Positions 35,174 through 43,398 of a stretch of 64,000 bases of DNA are shown one piece after another. The first letter of the stretch is position 1, and each line of letters opens with the position of its first letter. The stretch is from JAEUHM01 sp964538625 (GTDB taxonomy: Bacteria; Verrucomicrobiota; Verrucomicrobiia; Verrucomicrobiales; Verrucomicrobiaceae), in contig CAZIGH010000015.1 in the NCBI GenBank assembly GCA_964538625.1, positions 32,596-96,595 of the forward strand, given 5' to 3'. The notes under the pieces are model-generated. The model was given only the letters and a program-made list of their open reading frames with translations. It did not search any database and was not told where the DNA came from. The translations under genes and the position numbers were made by a program.

Positions 35174-35731
35174 ATGAACGAAGCCAGATCCATCTCCTTA
35201 CGCGCCCTCCGCGCAAATGACTCGGAGGCGTGGAAGGTTGCCTATGACCCGCTTTGGAGGGCCGCCCTGTCCAGCATACTTCGCACCTTGGGCGCGAGCG
35301 GTGCTGACGCTGAAAACATCGCCTCCGATGTGCTCGCCAATGAAATCGTTCCCGGTGTTTTGAATCCGCGCACCGATTCCTTCAATCAAATCTCGACGTT
35401 TGACGATTTACTCTCTGTGACCCGAAGCATTTCCAGAAACCGAGCCATCGATTTCATCCGCCGTGCCACCCGGAGGCCGGAAGTGCTTGTCGATGTTTTG
35501 CCTGAGCCTGCGCTGGACCACGGTGGGGGCGCACCTGCTGATTTGATGGAGATCGTGATGCGACACCTCCAGCCTCCCGACCCCGAGCTGTTTCATGATC
35601 GCTTTGTGCTTGGCCATACCACGAGAGAAATCGCCGCCCAACGCGGTATGAGCCACGGCACCATAGTCAGTCGCTTTGCCCGTGCTCTCGAGAGACTACG
35701 CCACCTGTTGAAGGAGGACTTGGAATCATGA
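35174..35731 (+). CDS. ECF-type RNA polymerase sigma factor
   Basis: 185 residues from the ATG at 35174. The frame opens 102 bases earlier, but the extra part has no sigma character and runs close to the divergent FAD gene. Region 2 (~25-105) includes WRAALSSILRTLGASGADAE and SISRNRAIDFIRRATRRPE; region 4 (~130-180) ends in a helix-turn-helix, HTTREIAAQRGMSHGTIVSR. The linker is short, as in ECF factors. It overlaps the anti-sigma gene by 4 bases. The 144-base gap to the divergent FAD gene holds a small inverted repeat at 35138-35150. It is a candidate regulator of the caspase region downstream. Confidence 0.85.
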   Translation: MNEARSISLRALRANDSEAWKVAYDPLWRAALSSILRTLGASGADAENIASDVLANEIVPGVLNPRTDSFNQISTFDDLLSVTRSISRNRAIDFIRRATRRPEVLVDVLPEPALDHGGGAPADLMEIVMRHLQPPDPELFHDRFVLGHTTREIAAQRGMSHGTIVSRFARALERLRHLLKEDLES

Positions 35732-36549
35732 ACACGGATCACGAAAGAGAACTCCTCACCCTGGCAGCGCTGGCAGAACTGTCGCCAGAAGACGCACTCA
35801 CCTGGGAGCAGTTGAAAGCTCAGCGTCCACAACTGGCCGAGGAAGCTGCGGAGATGCAAGCTTTGGCCCTGCGCCTCACCGCTTCCGCCGCAGAGATGCC
35901 AGAAACCGTCCGCGCTCGTCTCGACGCAGCCAGATCAGCGTGCGTTGTTCAGCGTCCCCAGATCGCCCCTCACACGCTAATGCGTGAACAACGAACCAGT
36001 CCCCTCTTCCGCCGCTTCACTCTCGTGGCGCTGCCTCTAGCCGCTGCGTTGACCCTCGGTTTCTTCTTGCTTCAGCCAACTGGTCCCGATCCTGACACCG
36101 GCATCAAGCAGGGTCCCGTCACCTTCCCCAGCCAGACCATCCGTCTCCTCGCTCCTGGTGCTGAGACACACCTCCTTGAGCCTTCCATTCTCTGGAAGGG
36201 CACTCCAGGCAAAATCTATGACTTGCGACTCCTCGATAGCTCAGGGCAACTCGTCACCAGTGCCAGCGGCATTCAGTCTCCCTATCTACTGGATCAGCCC
36301 TTGACCGCAGGTGAACGCTACGAGTTGAGCCTCTCCGAAACGGGCGAGGGATCAGCCGCACCGCTCGTTCACTCCTTCCTCGTCCATCCACAGGCCACAG
36401 CCCTTGCCACAGATATCAAATCCCAAATGGAGTCCCTTTTTGCGACTGGAAACCTGTCGGATGCACTCATGCTCCTGCACCGCCTTCCCGAGGGTGCCCT
36501 TAGCGCAGAAACTTTTGCCGAGTGGAAAAAGAAGCTTAACCCGCCCTGA
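35728..36549 (+). CDS. Membrane-anchored anti-sigma factor-like protein
   Basis: 273 residues. The start overlaps the sigma gene by 4 bases and has GGAGG 12 bases upstream. Residues ~1-90 are a charged helical cytoplasmic part (LLTLAALAELSPEDALTWEQ) of anti-sigma style. One transmembrane helix follows (~96-114, FTLVALPLAAALTLGFFLL). The ~150-residue extracytoplasmic part includes a beta-sandwich-like stretch (ILWKGTPGKIYDLRLLDSSG). No zinc-binding HxxxCxxC motif is seen. It probably holds the sigma factor at the membrane until an envelope signal arrives. Confidence 0.75.
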   Translation: MNTDHERELLTLAALAELSPEDALTWEQLKAQRPQLAEEAAEMQALALRLTASAAEMPETVRARLDAARSACVVQRPQIAPHTLMREQRTSPLFRRFTLVALPLAAALTLGFFLLQPTGPDPDTGIKQGPVTFPSQTIRLLAPGAETHLLEPSILWKGTPGKIYDLRLLDSSGQLVTSASGIQSPYLLDQPLTAGERYELSLSETGEGSAAPLVHSFLVHPQATALATDIKSQMESLFATGNLSDALMLLHRLPEGALSAETFAEWKKKLNPP

Positions 36550-36632
36550 TGGCTTCCTAGGGAAGTGAATGTTTCTCCGAAAGGCAAATCCCCAAAAACT
36601 CGAAATGCGGTCTCAAATGGTAAAAATCTTCA

Positions 36633-36657
36633 CAATCAAATCCCGCCCGATTTCGAT
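36633..36657 (+). promoter_or_regulatory. First copy of a two-block sequence element upstream of a secreted-protein gene
   Basis: A 14-base block (36633-36646), a 6-base spacer and TCGAT (36653-36657) recur with identical spacing at 40427-40451, upstream of the second caspase gene. Both lie within 20-45 bases of a start codon in non-coding DNA. It could be a binding site or part of an ECF promoter; function is inferred only from recurrence. Confidence 0.35.
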
Positions 36658-36674
36658 TCTCCCGACGGATGCTC

Positions 36675-37232
36675 ATGAAACACTTCACAATATTCCTCGT
36701 CGCAAGTCTGTCCATCGTGGGGATTGGCAAGGAATCTCTACCCAGTTTCCCAGCATTGCCTTCAGGCTACACCTCCAAGCAAGCCCTCGTTGACATCACG
36801 GTTGCTACCGAGCCAGCAGCGTCTGTTCGGCTGCGCTCGTGGTTCTTTCATCAAAGCTTCGGCGGAGAGCAACTCAAGCTTCCAGCCCTTGAACAACCAC
36901 GCCTTGCCCAGGCTCTTTGGCTGGCTCTGACGACGCAAGCTTTGAAGTTGAGGCAGACGCCCATTGCCGAGGCAGTGGCTCACATGGACCATCTATGCCG
37001 CCAAAAAGCCGTGCCAACATCCACCCTTGAGTTCTTCACAGCGCTGTGGTCACAGGAGTCTGTTAGCACTGACCGGGCTGCAGTTTATCTGCAGGACTGG
37101 TTGCAGCCACATCACATCGTTTTGAGTGCGGAGGAGCGAGCGGCCGTCCGCAGTGCTCTGGACTCCGGCTGCTCAGCACTGGCATTTTTGGAAAAGAATC
37201 TTAATCCCGTGCAATCAGCTCCCACTCGTTGA
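36675..37232 (+). CDS. Secreted protein of unknown function
   Basis: 185 residues from the ATG at 36675, which begins a normal signal peptide (MKHFTIFLVASLSIVGIGK). An ATG 6 bases earlier is possible. The mature part is mostly helical, with no Cys pair or enzyme motif that I recognise. It lies between the anti-sigma gene and the first caspase gene, 33 bases before the latter, so it is likely co-transcribed. A conserved two-block element lies just upstream. It may be a partner or regulator of the caspase, but nothing in its sequence shows this. Confidence 0.7.
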   Translation: MKHFTIFLVASLSIVGIGKESLPSFPALPSGYTSKQALVDITVATEPAASVRLRSWFFHQSFGGEQLKLPALEQPRLAQALWLALTTQALKLRQTPIAEAVAHMDHLCRQKAVPTSTLEFFTALWSQESVSTDRAAVYLQDWLQPHHIVLSAEERAAVRSALDSGCSALAFLEKNLNPVQSAPTR

Positions 37233-37265
37233 CGATCCTGTTTTCACACCGCCCTCACCACCGTG

Positions 37266-38678
37266 ATGAAATCGCACCTTACGAAAACGCTTCTCCTCAC
37301 ACTATCACTTCTGGCTCACCCGTTGTTTGCCACGCAATACGCGGTCATCGCCACCATCAATGACTACCCAGGCGAGGCGAATGACCTGCGCGGTTGCAAT
37401 GCGGACGGTGATGCAATAGTGCAATTACTCACGAGCCGCTTTGGTTTTTCTGCAGAGAACATCATCCGCCTGAAGGATAGTCAGGTCACCACTGCTGCCG
37501 TTCGCAAGGCCATCGCCGAGCATCTGGTGGCAAAGTGCCAGCCGGGGGATGCGGCGGTGTTCTTTTACTCCGGGCACGGAACGCAAGTGCCGGACTTCGA
37601 TGGTGATGAGCGCGACGAAGCGGATGAGGCGCTCTGCACCGTGGACATGACCGCAACGAACCAAGATTCCTGGCTCAGTGACGACGTGTTGCGCCGCGAG
37701 TTTTCCACTCTCAAGACGAATCGCCTCGCCGTCATTCTGGAGTGTTGCCACTCCGGCACCGGCACCCGGGGCGTGCAGAGTGACGCCGCAGACGGCGTAA
37801 AGTATTTGGATCTTGGCTTTGGCCGTCCTCAGGACGTTTATCGAAACCTTAGTATCAGCACCGCCATGAAGACACCCAGCACCAACCCCCAACACGTTCT
37901 CCTGGCCGCCTGTGCCTCCCATGAACTGGCACGGGAAGACAAAGCCGCTCAGGGTGGATATTTCCGGCTGGCTCTGCTCAAGGTACTCGAGGAACGTGGT
38001 GACTCCATCCCCCTGGAGAAGCTCTACGAGCCGATCCGGTCTGACATCGCCGCCCGTTTGTCCCGTGCGGCGGGGGGCAAGAAACAGACGCCACAGTTTG
38101 AAGGTGATGCACGCCTAAGCTTCAAAGACCTGCTGGGTGCCACTCCGCCTGCCGGAACTGTGCTGACGCAGCCTGCGCCGCCAGCACCGCCCCAGCCTCT
38201 GGCCGATGCAGCGGCTTTTGCCGGAGATGTGGGCATCGCCCTAGCCACGGACAAAGCGGACTACACTGCCGGGGAGCGGATGACAGCTACCCTCAAACTG
38301 GACAAAGATGCCCACCTCCGGCTCTACTACACGGATGGTGAGCAGAAGAGTTTCCTCATCTTTCCCAACAAGTTCCATCCCGATGACTTCGTGAAAGCAG
38401 GGGAAGAAATCAAGCTGCCTGGAGCTGGAGCAGGTTTCGCCTTTGAGATGACCTATCCCACGGATCGCGGCACCTCACCCGTGAGTGAGGTCCTCACCGC
38501 AGTGGCCTCCACCAAGCCCTTCTCTGATGCCCGCAGCCTCCAGTGGGGTGCGTTCAACTTCATCGAGTGCACAGGCCAGAGCTACCATGAGATGGTGACA
38601 CGCGGCATCGACATCAAGGCGGAAACCAAACCCGGACGTGCCACCATCATCTACCGCGTCCGCCCGAAGAAACAGTAG
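37266..38678 (+). CDS. Secreted type I metacaspase-like protease with C-terminal DUF4384-like module
   Basis: 470 residues from the ATG at 37266 (a GTG directly before it is possible). Signal peptide TLLLTLSLLAHPLFA. The peptidase C14 domain (~25-285) has catalytic His104 in FFYSGHGTQVPD and Cys161 in VILECCHSG, plus the metacaspase insert DGDERDEADEALCTVD, which often binds calcium. A Pro/Ala linker leads to a DUF4384-like domain (~315-460: LATDKADYTAGERMTATLKL, LRLYYTDGEQKSFLIFPNKF). The signal peptide puts it outside the cytoplasm, unlike most defence-associated caspases. It is one of three caspase genes within 6 kb. Confidence 0.9.
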   Translation: MKSHLTKTLLLTLSLLAHPLFATQYAVIATINDYPGEANDLRGCNADGDAIVQLLTSRFGFSAENIIRLKDSQVTTAAVRKAIAEHLVAKCQPGDAAVFFYSGHGTQVPDFDGDERDEADEALCTVDMTATNQDSWLSDDVLRREFSTLKTNRLAVILECCHSGTGTRGVQSDAADGVKYLDLGFGRPQDVYRNLSISTAMKTPSTNPQHVLLAACASHELAREDKAAQGGYFRLALLKVLEERGDSIPLEKLYEPIRSDIAARLSRAAGGKKQTPQFEGDARLSFKDLLGATPPAGTVLTQPAPPAPPQPLADAAAFAGDVGIALATDKADYTAGERMTATLKLDKDAHLRLYYTDGEQKSFLIFPNKFHPDDFVKAGEEIKLPGAGAGFAFEMTYPTDRGTSPVSEVLTAVASTKPFSDARSLQWGAFNFIECTGQSYHEMVTRGIDIKAETKPGRATIIYRVRPKKQ

Positions 38679-38679
38679 T

Positions 38680-38742
38680 CAACGTCCAACATCGAACATC
38701 CAACGCTCAACTTTGAACCTGAAACTTGAAACCTTAAACTTT
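38680..38742. repeat. Nine-unit degenerate heptad repeat between the first caspase and the OmpA gene
   Basis: Nine contiguous 7-base units of the form nAACnnn fill the gap with no insertion: CAACGTC, CAACATC, GAACATC, CAACGCT, CAACTTT, GAACCTG, AAACTTG, AAACCTT, AAACTTT. The array starts one base after a stop codon and ends 8 bases before the next start. Units drift steadily from C-rich to A/T-rich. It makes no hairpin, so a terminator role is unlikely. Confidence 0.85.
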
Positions 38743-38750
38743 AGACAGCC

Positions 38751-39392
38751 ATGATCCGCTTCCTTGCCTTCGCCATCCTCCTTATCAGTGTGGCTCTTCA
38801 CGCCAAAGACGGTGAGTTCAAAATGCCTTCTGGCAAACCGGAAAAGAAGGTCATCCCCGCCTCTGAACTCACCCGCACCTGGACGGCAGAGACACGTTCT
38901 TTTGGCGCACCACCATCAGAAAAACGCAGCACCACTGTCAGCGCGGAGCACCTTCGCTCTCTCCGCGCTAGTGGTGCAGACCGTGGCATCGCCGTGGTGC
39001 CAGACGGCCAGGGCGGTGGCCAGATCACCGTGGGTGTGGACCCCTCCAGCAGTGTGACGTTTCAGAACATTCTTTTTAAGCTCAACAGCACGGAACTGGC
39101 AGATGAGACCTCGCGTCAGCAGGTGGAGCAGATCGCCCAGGCCATGAAGACCGCCACAGGAAAACAGTTTGTCCTGGAGGGCCACACCTGTGATCTCGGT
39201 ACCGACGGCCACAACCTCAGCCTCTCCGAGCGCCGTGCCGCCGCCATTTACATCATGCTCCAAGCTCGTGGAGTGAATGCCAGTCAACTGCTGCCCCTCG
39301 GCTTTGGCGAAGCCAAACCCTCCGTGCCGAATACCTCGGAAGCCAACCGTGAGGAAAACCGCCGTGTGGTCATCTCCGTGCGGCAGGGGTGA
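38751..39392 (+). CDS. Secreted OmpA-family peptidoglycan-binding protein
   Basis: 213 residues. Signal peptide FLAFAILLISVALHA, then a ~75-residue variable part and a C-terminal OmpA-like domain (~100-213): VTFQNILFKLNSTELADETS, FVLEGHTCDLGTDGHNLSLS, ERRAAAIYIMLQARGVN and EANREENRRVVISV. The Asp and Arg that contact diaminopimelate in OmpA domains are retained. It has no beta-barrel, so it is probably a periplasmic or lipoprotein-associated wall binder, although no lipobox is seen. It follows the heptad array and fits a cell-wall theme shared with the PGBD modules of the later caspases. Confidence 0.88.
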   Translation: MIRFLAFAILLISVALHAKDGEFKMPSGKPEKKVIPASELTRTWTAETRSFGAPPSEKRSTTVSAEHLRSLRASGADRGIAVVPDGQGGGQITVGVDPSSSVTFQNILFKLNSTELADETSRQQVEQIAQAMKTATGKQFVLEGHTCDLGTDGHNLSLSERRAAAIYIMLQARGVNASQLLPLGFGEAKPSVPNTSEANREENRRVVISVRQG

Positions 39393-39512
39393 GTGGATCT
39401 ATATTCGAGCGTCAGCAGGTTCCGAATGTCCCCTGGATGTAATTGTGATAAACAGCGTTTACTATAGCAGAGGTCAGCCTCATCGGCGGAAACAATCACC
39501 AAAACGATCAAC

Positions 39513-40052
39513 ATGAATACACTGGACCGCAATGCGTGGCTGGAGAAGTTGGAGACCATTGCTGAAAAGCTGGGAACTGAGGGTCCACCAGTCAAGCTGT
39601 GCATGGTAGGATCCGCAGCTTGTCTGCTGGAAGCCATGCCTGGGCGCGCCTCACGGGATCTGGATGTGTGGCAGCCCGCCAGTGATTTTGACCGGATGGA
39701 ACTCAAGCGAGCAGTGGTCGCGGCGGGCCTGTTGTTTGATCCACAGGAAGTACTGGAGCCGGACCAGCCCTATGTGCAGGTGGTGTCGCCCGGCCTCAGC
39801 CAGACAGGCGAGTTTACAGCCCGTTTGTGGGGGAGGATGGGCAGACTGGAAATCTACCTGCCGCCATGGGAAAACTTGATCGCTTCCAAGCTCTTGCGCG
39901 GTGATCCCAAGGATGTGGAAGATGTGCTGTTTTTGGCTGGTAAACATCATGTGGAGACGGCTGCAGTGCGCCGCTGCATCCACAGCTTTCCCCAAACGGC
40001 GCGAGAGCAGGCTCTTGAAAATCTGGTGTATCTGGACATCGTTATGCCATGA
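39513..40052 (+). CDS. Nucleotidyltransferase-fold protein, DUF6036-like
   Basis: 179 residues. The nucleotidyltransferase core is visible: CMVGSAACLLEAMPGRASRDLDVW, with the GS pair and the DxD metal site within the first 60 residues. LPPWENLIASKLLRGDPKDVEDV is the helix typical of DUF6036/AbiEii-like proteins. Such proteins occur as toxin or antitoxin partners. It overlaps a small helical protein gene by 4 bases. It has no signal peptide, unlike its neighbours, so it may be a passenger in this region. Confidence 0.75.
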   Translation: MNTLDRNAWLEKLETIAEKLGTEGPPVKLCMVGSAACLLEAMPGRASRDLDVWQPASDFDRMELKRAVVAAGLLFDPQEVLEPDQPYVQVVSPGLSQTGEFTARLWGRMGRLEIYLPPWENLIASKLLRGDPKDVEDVLFLAGKHHVETAAVRRCIHSFPQTAREQALENLVYLDIVMP

Positions 40053-40318
40053 CAGCGCGGGAAGAGGAACTGATAGCCAGAGAGATGCTGGAGAAACCTC
40101 ATCTCCTAGGGCAGCGTCTGAAAGAGCGGCGTTGGGCGGACGTGGCGGCCTTGGTGCGCTACGCCAAAAAAGATGTCCCCATCAGCTTAGCCATGACAGA
40201 CCCCGCGCTCTACCGCACTCTGAGGGAAGGCGTCACACGCTTCTATCTGCGCGGCGGTGGCGCATTGAATCTGCGGAAGCTAGAGGCATTGGCAGCCCAG
40301 GATCAGGTGAAGGGCTAG
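40049..40318 (+). CDS. Small helical protein coupled to the nucleotidyltransferase gene
   Basis: 89 residues, starting in a 4-base ATGA overlap. Charged and helical (EEELIAREMLEKPHLLGQRL), with no motif that I recognise. Small partner genes overlapping DUF6036-type nucleotidyltransferase genes suggest a two-gene toxin-antitoxin-like unit, but which protein would be the toxin cannot be said. The 164 bases that follow contain the second copy of the two-block element and no other gene. Confidence 0.65.
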   Translation: MTAREEELIAREMLEKPHLLGQRLKERRWADVAALVRYAKKDVPISLAMTDPALYRTLREGVTRFYLRGGGALNLRKLEALAAQDQVKG

Positions 40319-40426
40319 ACAGGCAAGTTGCGCCTATTGCTTGCCCCTTGCCCTCCTTTCAGATCCACCAGACTCCCCTGAATATTCCACGAGACGACAA
40401 AAGAGGACAAGTATCCAACTTGCCCG

Positions 40427-40451
40427 CAATCAAATCCCGCTGGTCATCGAT
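40427..40451 (+). promoter_or_regulatory. Second copy of the two-block element, upstream of caspase 2
   Basis: The same 14-base block as at 36633 (40427-40440), a 6-base spacer and TCGAT (40447-40451), 32 bases before the start codon of the second caspase. Flanking bases do not match, so the similarity is confined to the element and not due to a longer duplication. Confidence 0.35.
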
Positions 40452-40482
40452 CGACGTTTTGACTAATCTCCTTACCTCCTCC

Positions 40483-41997
40483 ATGAAACGCCTGCTGAGT
40501 CTCCACACCCTGCTTTTCTTGTGTTCGGTGGTTCACCTCCACGGTGCCGAGCGCGTAGCCCTCGTCATCGGCAATGACGCCTATCAACATGCCCGCCGCC
40601 TGAACACAGCGGTGAATGATGCAGCGGCAGTAGCGGAGGCGTTGGGCAAACTCGACTTTGAAGTCATCAAAGCGGCAGACCTGGGCCTGGAAGGAATGGT
40701 GGAGCAAATCGACAAACTGAAGCAGGCGGCGGTGGGTGCCAAGGCAGTGATGATCTACTATGCAGGGCATGGCATTGAGGCACAGGGGGCAAACTACTTG
40801 ATCCCTGTGGATGCCAAGCTTGAGCGTGAGATCCAGCTCAAGACCCAAGCAGTGAACTTGGACGACCTCCTCCGCGAACTCAATGGCAGTAACATACCTG
40901 CGCGGATGGTGATTTTGGATTGTTGCCGAGACAATCCCTTGGAAGGCCGTGCCTGGCTGGATACCCGCTCAACGGGAGGTGGCCTGGGGTCGCTCGATGC
41001 AGATCGCCTCGATGAAGCCACTCTCGTGGTCTATGCAGCGAGTCCAGGAAAACCCGCGCTGGATCGCGTCACTCACTCTGACGCAAACAGCCCATTCACC
41101 ACAGCTTTACTAGCGGAACTACCGCAGCCCGGCATTCACTCGTTTGAAGTCTTTGGTCGCGTAGAGGAGCGCGTACTAAAACTGACCAACGCTAGACAAA
41201 AACCACGTTTGTTTTACAACGGCAGCACCCTGCCGTTTCGAAACTTCACCTTTGCGGCGGCAGGCAAACCCGAAAATGCGCCGCCAATAGCCGTCGTGGA
41301 AAACATGCCCCCGGCTCCAGCACCCAATAGTGTGACTGAAGCTCCTCCGACGGCACCACCGGTGATTCCAGCCGCCGCTGCCCCAATGCCGCCCTTACCT
41401 GCCTCTGGGTACTATAGCCTCGGAGGATTGCTGGAGCGTAGTGCCTATTCCGGTTACAGCCGCTACTCCCAAAGCCATATTCTGAAGCAGGTGCAATCCA
41501 AACTAAAAGCGAGTGGACACTACTTAGGCACATCCGATGGCATCCCTGGTCCCGGCACACAAAAGGCGATCATCAGCTGGCAGCGTGCGGAAAAACCAAA
41601 CGCAGTTACAGGAAGGCTGGACACTGCGACTCTAGAAGGGCTAGGACTTGGGAACATTCCTGAGCAAGCACCTCCTGTGGTTCAAGACACTCCGCCCGCG
41701 CTTGCCGGTGCTCGCCCGATACTCTATTTCTTCACAGCCTCTTGGAGTCCACCAGATCAGACGATGAAGCGGAGTGTGCTGCCCTCTGCACGTGTTCGGC
41801 AGCTAATCGGGCGCTACGATTACCGTGAGATAGACGTGGATAGCAACTCTCGTCTCATCGGTTCATTTGGGGTGCAAGGTATCCCACACTTCGAAATACG
41901 CACAAAATCAGGCCGGGTGCTGGGCAAACAAGTGGGTGCTATCGATGCTGCAGCATTTGCAAGCTTTCTGGAAAAGGGATTATCTAACGCCGAATAA
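40483..41997 (+). CDS. Secreted caspase with peptidoglycan-binding-like and cysteine-less thioredoxin-like domains
   Basis: 504 residues from the ATG at 40483, which starts a signal peptide (LSLHTLLFLCSVVHLHGA). The frame is open far upstream, but there it only shadows the genes before it. Caspase domain ~22-265: ERVALVIGNDAYQHARRLNT, His96 in IYYAGHGIEA, Cys148 in VILDCCRDNP. A Pro/Ala linker follows, then a PGBD-like helical domain (~325-392: LKQVQSKLKASGHYLGTSDG, PGPGTQKAIISWQ). The C-terminus (410-504) is thioredoxin-like: ILYFFTASWSPPDQTMK, with the cis-Pro GIPHF kept, but both redox Cys replaced by Ser and Asp. It is therefore probably a binding rather than a redox domain. Confidence 0.88.
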   Translation: MKRLLSLHTLLFLCSVVHLHGAERVALVIGNDAYQHARRLNTAVNDAAAVAEALGKLDFEVIKAADLGLEGMVEQIDKLKQAAVGAKAVMIYYAGHGIEAQGANYLIPVDAKLEREIQLKTQAVNLDDLLRELNGSNIPARMVILDCCRDNPLEGRAWLDTRSTGGGLGSLDADRLDEATLVVYAASPGKPALDRVTHSDANSPFTTALLAELPQPGIHSFEVFGRVEERVLKLTNARQKPRLFYNGSTLPFRNFTFAAAGKPENAPPIAVVENMPPAPAPNSVTEAPPTAPPVIPAAAAPMPPLPASGYYSLGGLLERSAYSGYSRYSQSHILKQVQSKLKASGHYLGTSDGIPGPGTQKAIISWQRAEKPNAVTGRLDTATLEGLGLGNIPEQAPPVVQDTPPALAGARPILYFFTASWSPPDQTMKRSVLPSARVRQLIGRYDYREIDVDSNSRLIGSFGVQGIPHFEIRTKSGRVLGKQVGAIDAAAFASFLEKGLSNAE

Positions 41998-42015
41998 CAA
42001 GTATCACCGTACATT

Positions 42016-43320
42016 ATGAATAGAACACACCTCAGCTCTTCTATGCCCGCCAGTTCCCTACATTGGACGTCAGGCCAGCTTTTGGTCCTGATCTTTCTAA
42101 CCTCATGCTTTACATTGAACTCCTCTCTTGCCGCCGAACGCGTAGCGCTCGTCATCGGCAATGACGCCTATCAACATGCCCGCCGCCTGAACACTGCGGT
42201 GAATGATGCAACCGCCGTGGGCAGCAGCTTGAAGCAACTTGGGTTTGATGTGCTGCCGGTTCAGAACGCCGGGGTGGAGCAGCTTTTGGAGAGCTTCAGC
42301 ACCCTGGCGGAACGTGCCCGTGGGGCAGAGGCGGTGGTAGTGTATTACGCGGGGCATGGCATTGAGTCCGCTGGGGTGAACTATCTGGTGCCAGTGGATG
42401 CCAAGCTGGAGCGAGAGGTGCAACTGCGCACCCAGACCGTAAGCCTGGACACCGTGCTGGATGAACTCAAACAAATGAACGTGCCCGCACGCATGGTCAT
42501 CCTGGACCGCTGCCGTGACAACCCCATCGAGGGCCGCTCATGGCTTGCCACCCGTAGTGCGGGCAACGGACTGGCCGCGCTGGCACAAGATACGCTGGCC
42601 GAGGCAACGCTCGTCGTCTATTCCGCCAGTCCAGGCAAACCAGCGCTCGACCGGGTGGAGGACAAGGATGCGCACAGCCCATTCACTTCCGCCCTGCTAG
42701 AGCAGCTTCCCCGTCCGGGTCTGCACTCGTTTGAAATGTTCGGCCAGGTGGAGGATGCGGTCATTCAGAAGACCAACGGTCGCCAGGCACCACGCCTCTT
42801 TTACAACGGCAGCACACAGCCTTTCCGCAACTTCCGCTTCGGCCCTGATGCGGGCAGCACGGCGCCTGCTCCGGTGGTGGTAGCTCCCGCGCCGACGCCC
42901 GTCATTCAGTCCACGCCTCCGCCTGCTGCGCCATCTCCAGTGATGCCACCGTTGCCTGCCAGCGGCTACTTTGATCTGGAGGCAGTCTTTCTATCTGGAC
43001 CCTATGCCGGATTCAATCGCTACAGCCGGGGACAGATTCTCAAACAAGCGCAGACCAAACTCAAAGCCGCTGGCCTCTACACCAGCAGCGCTGATGGCGA
43101 ACCCGGCCCCGGCACCCAACGCGCCATCCTAGGCTACCAACAGGCAAACAATCTGCCGCTCTCGGGAAAGCTGGATAGCACGACCTTGGAGAGCCTAGGC
43201 CTCAATGGCCAAAGTGAAATGACACCGCCCAAACCTGTCAGCCGCCCACAAAGCAGTCCACCCAAACCCAGGCCCCGGCCCAGTTCTTCGAGCAGTGACG
43301 GGTTTTTCCGGGACACGTGA
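42016..43320 (+). CDS. Secreted caspase with C-terminal peptidoglycan-binding-like domain
   Basis: 434 residues, paralogue of the preceding gene and 18 bases after it. Signal peptide around LLVLIFLTSCFTLNSSLAA. Caspase domain ~40-285 with His114 in VYYAGHGIES and Cys166 in VILDRCRDNP; the residue before the catalytic Cys is Arg instead of the usual Ala or Cys. A Pro/Ala linker (~285-315) leads to a PGBD-like domain (~340-405: LKQAQTKLKAAGLYTSSADG, PGPGTQRAILGYQ). A Pro/Ser/Arg tail replaces the thioredoxin-like domain of its neighbour. A stretch of 72 bases differs from the neighbour at two positions only. Confidence 0.88.
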   Translation: MNRTHLSSSMPASSLHWTSGQLLVLIFLTSCFTLNSSLAAERVALVIGNDAYQHARRLNTAVNDATAVGSSLKQLGFDVLPVQNAGVEQLLESFSTLAERARGAEAVVVYYAGHGIESAGVNYLVPVDAKLEREVQLRTQTVSLDTVLDELKQMNVPARMVILDRCRDNPIEGRSWLATRSAGNGLAALAQDTLAEATLVVYSASPGKPALDRVEDKDAHSPFTSALLEQLPRPGLHSFEMFGQVEDAVIQKTNGRQAPRLFYNGSTQPFRNFRFGPDAGSTAPAPVVVAPAPTPVIQSTPPPAAPSPVMPPLPASGYFDLEAVFLSGPYAGFNRYSRGQILKQAQTKLKAAGLYTSSADGEPGPGTQRAILGYQQANNLPLSGKLDSTTLESLGLNGQSEMTPPKPVSRPQSSPPKPRPRPSSSSSDGFFRDT

Positions 43321-43398
43321 GGCAAGCTGGTTTTGCAAAGTGAAGATTCGGACCTCTGACGATCAGATCATGCATCGGTAAACCCTTCAACCATCTCT

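Noticed and set aside
38680..38742. CRISPR array
   Set aside because: The units are 7 bases, contiguous and degenerate, without spacers, and no cas gene is present.
40552..42210. Assembly artefact or recombination scar from the near-identical caspase stretches
   Set aside because: The two copies sit in otherwise well-diverged, complete genes with different C-terminal domains, so a collapsed or duplicated assembly is unlikely.
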